Shown here one piece after another: positions 12,726 through 15,565 of a stretch of 15,565 bases of DNA. The DNA is from Anaerolineales bacterium (GTDB taxonomy: Bacteria > Chloroflexota > Anaerolineae > Anaerolineales > JABWBV01). Both the position numbers and the translations under genes were made by a program. Positions within the stretch are counted from its first letter, which is position 1, and every line of letters begins with the position of its first letter. The stretch lies in NCBI GenBank assembly GCA_027019845.1, contig JALUWE010000121.1, forward strand, positions 1-15,565, in the 5' to 3' direction. The notes beneath the pieces were generated by a model, which worked only from the letters and a program-made list of their open reading frames with translations, searched no databases and was not told the origin of the DNA.

Positions 12726-13406
12726 TCACCGCCCCTCGAGCAACTCCGCGCGTTGCCGCGCGACAGGCCAGCGAGAGTAACGGTAATACTCGACCGCGCG
12801 GGCGTAATCGCCCAGGCGTTCGGCGGTTTGCCCGGCTTTCCAGCAGCCGTTCCAGCCGGGATCGCCGTTGAAACAAGCCTGGAGGTAGGCCTCGATAGCC
12901 GCTTCGGGATCGGATTGTGCCAGCAGGTCGCCCAGCGCGTTCCAGGCGCGGCCATCCGTGGGGTCGAGAGCCAGGCCGGTGCGCAGCAACTCGATGGCGC
13001 GCCCGGGTTGCTCCACCGTGTAGAACTCCGCCAGCCAGAACCAACCCGCCGCGGCCTGAGGCTGTGCCTCCACCGCGTACGCAGCCCAGGCCCGGGAGTC
13101 GGGCAGGCGGGCGCGTAGCAGCGGGATGAATGCCCGATCGCAGCGAATGGCCGCGGCCCAGGCGTTGTTTGCCGGATCGTTCTGGCCCGCGGCCTGATCG
13201 AGGAAACCGCGATACCAGGCCGCACGGCAATCGCCGGAATCGGCAGCCGCTAGCGCGGCGTAGGCCGTCGCAGCCTCCCCGGATTCGCCCACCAGCACGG
13301 CCAGCGTTTGCACAGCGGCACGGTTGAACCGCCAGGCCGCCCGCACCGGCGGAAGGGCCGGCGCAGACAGCACCAACAGTAGCAACAACCAGCGTAGGCG
13401 GGACAT
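12726..13406 (-). CDS. secreted or membrane-anchored TPR-repeat protein
   Basis: 226 residues. The N-terminus is a signal-like sequence: MSRLR followed by the hydrophobic stretch WLLLLLVLSAPALPPVRAA, which may be cleaved near residue 24 or act as an anchor. Residues 120-215 contain TPR-like helix pairs: AAGWFWLAEFY then PGRAIELLRTGLALDPTDGRAW, NALGDLLAQSDPEAAIEAYLQA, and AGQTAERLGDYARAVEYYRYS. The region 25-115 is alanine-rich and helical and may hold degenerate repeats. TPR proteins of this sort are frequent beside Wzy/ligase-type genes and may scaffold the assembly complex outside the membrane; that role is inferred. The ATG at 13406 has no Shine-Dalgarno sequence. A heptamer tandem array ends 8 bp upstream of it, so the leader is largely repeat DNA. 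Confidence 0.78.
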   Translation of the reverse strand: MSRLRWLLLLLVLSAPALPPVRAAWRFNRAAVQTLAVLVGESGEAATAYAALAAADSGDCRAAWYRGFLDQAAGQNDPANNAWAAAIRCDRAFIPLLRARLPDSRAWAAYAVEAQPQAAAGWFWLAEFYTVEQPGRAIELLRTGLALDPTDGRAWNALGDLLAQSDPEAAIEAYLQACFNGDPGWNGCWKAGQTAERLGDYARAVEYYRYSRWPVARQRAELLEGR

Positions 13407-13414
13407 GGGGCTGT

Positions 13415-13470
13415 GTTCAGTGTTCAGTGTTCAGTGTTCAGTATTCAGTGTTCAGTGTTCGGTGTTCAGG
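13415..13470. repeat. heptamer tandem repeat (ACTGAAY family), copy 3, inverted
   Basis: Eight units of GTTCAGT on the plus strand, i.e. ACTGAAC on the minus strand. Read on the minus strand, the array begins CCTGAAC, ACCGAAC, exactly the two degenerate units that begin the array at 2262. It is therefore the same array, with the same edge, in opposite orientation. It lies in the leader of the TPR gene. Confidence 0.95.
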
Positions 13471-13523
13471 GGGCAGTGGGCGGATGTGGTTGAACAAATA
13501 GCCATCTGCGCCGTCATTCGAGT

Positions 13524-13543
13524 CGCACACGACGAAGTGTGCG
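13524..13543 (-). terminator. perfect hairpin directly after the CapK-like gene
   Basis: On the minus strand, immediately after the TAA stop, CGCACAC, a 6-base loop TTCGTC, then GTGTGCG: a perfect 7-bp GC-rich stem. No T-run follows (ACTCGAATG), so it is not a classical intrinsic terminator. It may be a pause site, an mRNA-stabilising 3' end or an attenuator between this gene pair and the TPR gene. Confidence 0.4.
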
Positions 13544-14959
13544 TTATCTGCGGATACCGGCGCGCACGCGGGCCCGTTCGTCTGCGCTCAAACGTGAGAC
13601 CACCGCGCGGAACTTCCCGTTCGGCTCACGGGGAATCCGGCTGACCGGCTCCAACACCACCTGTACGCCATCCATGCGGGCCTGCAAACGTTCGATGATC
13701 GAACGTCCCGCGTCCGGGGTGTAGTCCGCGGCCGGGACGTAGCGCACGCGCACGCGTTCCAGCGCTTCCTGGATGATCTGCGCCTCGATCACCGGCAGCC
13801 GCGCTTTGAAGACCGGGTCGAGACGCCCCACCGCGCGGCCATCCGGGGTGTAGAGCACATCGTCCTGGCGGCCCTCCACCGCGGCCAGCAGCGGCAGCCC
13901 GCGGCCGCACGCGCACCCCTCCGCGGCGGCCAGCGCGCCGCGGTCCCCCACCCGGTAGCGGATCAGCGGCATGTCCGCGTTCAGCAAGCCGGTGCAAACC
14001 AGATCACCGGCCTGCCCGCGGGGAAGCGGATCGCGGCCCGCCAACACCTCCACCACCCCGACCTCCGGCCACAGGTGCAGCCCGCCGTGGCCGCACTCCG
14101 AAGCCGCGGCCACGATCTCGGCCATGCCGTAGGTCTCGCGCAGCGGGCTGTGAAACGCTCGCTCGACCGTCTGGCGCTGGTGCTCGTACACCGGCTCCGC
14201 GTTGGCGACCGCCACCTGCATCTCCACATCCACCCATCCCAGGCGCAGCACCTCGCGCGCCAGCGCGTACAACGCGGAGGGGTAGCCCCACAGATAGCGC
14301 ACACGGTAACGCACCAGCGCGTCGACATACGCGGGGATCAGCTCGGGGGACAGATGGTAGACGGACAGGTACAACTGATTCAGGCCGTGGTTCCAGACCC
14401 AGAAGGGAGGACGCGCCCGCGCAGCCGCGGCCACCAACTGCCCCCCCAGCATGGCCCAGCGGTCCCGGCGGGAGACCCCGTACCAGCGGCGGCTGCGCGC
14501 CTCGGCCAGCGCGTACCAGGCCCGCACAGTCTCGCGGCTCCACCACAGGTCCAGCGACTTGCCGGTGGTGCCGCTGGTGTGCTCGTGGAACATGGCGCGC
14601 GGGTGGCAATCGTCGGCCAGGAAAGCGCGCGGGTGGGCGCGCAGCGGTTCTTTTTCCAGCACCGGCCAGTTTTCGAGGTACTCCCACGAGGCGCGCTGCC
14701 CTTTGCGCCGGCGTTTGGCCCACATCCGGCGGTAATACGGCACGCGCGTGGCCGCGCGGTGCAACACGTAGGCCAGCCGCTCCTCCTGCCAGGTTTGCCA
14801 GCGTTCCGGGGGCCAGCTTTCCCGTTCCAGCGCGGCTTCCACCAATTGTTCGTGGTCCGCGCCGTAGCGCCAGCCGCGCAAATGATAGCCGCGCGCGCTG
14901 GCTGCCAGCACCTTGAGCGGGTAGGGCAGAGCGTGGTACAGCCGCAAGCCATCAGCCAT
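13544..14959 (-). CDS. PaaK/CapK-family adenylate-forming enzyme (phenylacetate-CoA ligase-like)
   Basis: 471 residues. The P-loop of the ANL superfamily is FHEHTSGTTGKSLDLWW at about 125-141. GLNQLYLSVYHLSP, WGYPSALYALAREVL, ETYGMAEIVAAASECG (near 288-303) and LIRYRVGDRGAL (near 343-354) follow. CACGRGLPLL and GRQDDVLYTPDGRAV mark the start of the mobile C-terminal domain. This is the layout of the PaaK/CapK group, frequent in capsule loci, where members are thought to activate carboxylic acids (as acyl-adenylates or CoA thioesters) to decorate sugars. The substrate is unknown. The first eight bases (ATGGCTGA) overlap the stop of the upstream GT4 gene, indicating coupling. A strong hairpin directly follows its stop codon. 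Confidence 0.9.
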   Translation of the reverse strand: MADGLRLYHALPYPLKVLAASARGYHLRGWRYGADHEQLVEAALERESWPPERWQTWQEERLAYVLHRAATRVPYYRRMWAKRRRKGQRASWEYLENWPVLEKEPLRAHPRAFLADDCHPRAMFHEHTSGTTGKSLDLWWSRETVRAWYALAEARSRRWYGVSRRDRWAMLGGQLVAAAARARPPFWVWNHGLNQLYLSVYHLSPELIPAYVDALVRYRVRYLWGYPSALYALAREVLRLGWVDVEMQVAVANAEPVYEHQRQTVERAFHSPLRETYGMAEIVAAASECGHGGLHLWPEVGVVEVLAGRDPLPRGQAGDLVCTGLLNADMPLIRYRVGDRGALAAAEGCACGRGLPLLAAVEGRQDDVLYTPDGRAVGRLDPVFKARLPVIEAQIIQEALERVRVRYVPAADYTPDAGRSIIERLQARMDGVQVVLEPVSRIPREPNGKFRAVVSRLSADERARVRAGIRR

Positions 14960-15565
14960 GCGCGATCATCTCCTGAAAAAGGCGTTCCCAGCGCGGCAGC
15001 AGCGCGTCCCAATCGAAGCCTTCCGCCTTGCGCCGGGCGTTGCGCGACAGCCGCGCGGCCAACTGCGGGTCCGCCAGCACGCGGCGCACAGCCCCGGCCA
15101 TGGCCGCCGCGTCGTCGGGGGGCACCAGCAGCGCGTCGCTCTCGTGTTCCAGCAAATACGGAATGCCGCCCACATCTGTGCTGACCACGCACAAACCGCA
15201 GGCCATCGCCTCCAGCACGCTTACCGGCGTGTTATCCACCCGTGCGGTGTTCAGGAACACGTCCCCGCGGGCCAGCCAGCCGGGCACCGCGGCACGGGGC
15301 ACGCCCCCGGGCAGGGTCAACCGCCCGTTCAGCCCCAACCCCGCGGCCAGGGACTCCACCCGGCCGCGGCTGCCGTCTTTGTCCGGGCCGACCATGACGA
15401 GCTGCAACTCCGGGAAGTCGTCCAGCAGCATGGCTGCGACGCGCACCGCCAGCCCGGGGTGGTACACCGCGCGGTGAAAAGCCCGCAGCCAGACCAGGGC
15501 CGGTCGTGCCGGGGCACGCAACCGGAACGGGTACCGCGGCAGCGATAGGGGGTTGGGAATCGGCA
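14952..15565 (-). CDS. family 4 glycosyltransferase (C-terminal part, cut by window edge)
   Basis: The frame is open to the right edge, giving about 203 C-terminal residues; no start is in the window (the leftmost in-window candidate, a TTG at 15521, is internal). Visible GT-B landmarks: IPNPLSLPRYPFR then LVWLRAFHRAVYHPGLAVR at the linker into the C-terminal Rossmann domain, LQLVMVGPDKDGS, GLNGRLTLPGGVPRAAVPGW and DVFLNTARVDNTPVSVLEAM. ACGLCVVSTDVGGIPYLLEH includes the nucleotide-sugar-binding acidic region, followed by DALLVPPDDAAAMAGAVRRVLADP. GT4 enzymes retain stereochemistry and build lipid-linked repeat units in the cytoplasm. Donor and acceptor are not readable. It is the first gene of the visible transcription unit and overlaps the CapK-like gene by 8 bp. 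Confidence 0.9.
   Translation of the reverse strand, partial: PIPNPLSLPRYPFRLRAPARPALVWLRAFHRAVYHPGLAVRVAAMLLDDFPELQLVMVGPDKDGSRGRVESLAAGLGLNGRLTLPGGVPRAAVPGWLARGDVFLNTARVDNTPVSVLEAMACGLCVVSTDVGGIPYLLEHESDALLVPPDDAAAMAGAVRRVLADPQLAARLSRNARRKAEGFDWDALLPRWERLFQEMIAHG

Noticed and set aside
1..15565. tRNA, rRNA, riboswitch or phage/defence genes
   Set aside because: I looked for conserved landmarks on both strands and saw none.

Overview
This 15.6 kb window is one stretch of an exopolysaccharide / surface-glycan biosynthesis locus. Every credible gene is on the minus strand, so the order of transcription runs from high to low coordinates. Base composition is GC-rich. The style of the proteins and the abundance of short tandem and palindromic repeats between genes suggest a Chloroflexota bacterium (Anaerolineae-like). 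That assignment is an inference: there is no rRNA or other phylogenetic marker here.

In order of transcription: a family-4 glycosyltransferase (cut by the right edge) overlaps a PaaK/CapK-type adenylate-forming enzyme, followed by a secreted TPR protein. Then comes about 630 bp of non-coding DNA packed with mobile-looking repeats (an element of about 135 bp with inverted ends, a long hairpin, and an 8-bp tandem array). Next are an ExoA-like family-2 glycosyltransferase overlapping a SAM methyltransferase, and then a phosphoglycosyl transferase with its domains in unusual order (catalytic domain first, CapD/PglF-type membrane and Rossmann region second). A coiled-coil protein with eight 14-residue repeats and a PD-(D/E)XK-like C-terminus overlaps a LegB-type 4,6-dehydratase. 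This is followed by a sugar nucleotidyltransferase and a DegT/DnrJ/EryC1 aminotransferase. Then come a Wzc-like chain-length regulator/BY-kinase, a Wzy/O-antigen-ligase membrane protein, a decayed UPF0104-family membrane protein, and a WecG/TagA/CpsF glycosyltransferase (cut by the left edge).

Taken together, the nucleotidyltransferase, dehydratase and aminotransferase could make an NDP-4-amino-4,6-dideoxy sugar. The phosphoglycosyl transferase would load the first sugar on the lipid carrier, the GT4, GT2 and WecG-type enzymes would extend the repeat unit, and the methyltransferase and CapK-like enzyme would decorate it. The Wzy protein would polymerise it, with length and export governed by the BY-kinase. 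No Wzx flippase or outer-membrane Wza exporter is visible here. The only other polytopic-transporter-like sequence is the broken UPF0104 gene.

The most unusual aspect is the DNA between genes. At least five different tandem repeats (unit lengths 6, 7, 8, 9 and 10 bp) occupy the spacers. One heptamer family occurs at three separate spacers, once in inverted orientation with the same degenerate boundary units. Some repeats reach into coding sequence: the 5' end of the GT2 gene, one of its membrane helices, and a probable in-frame insertion in its catalytic domain.
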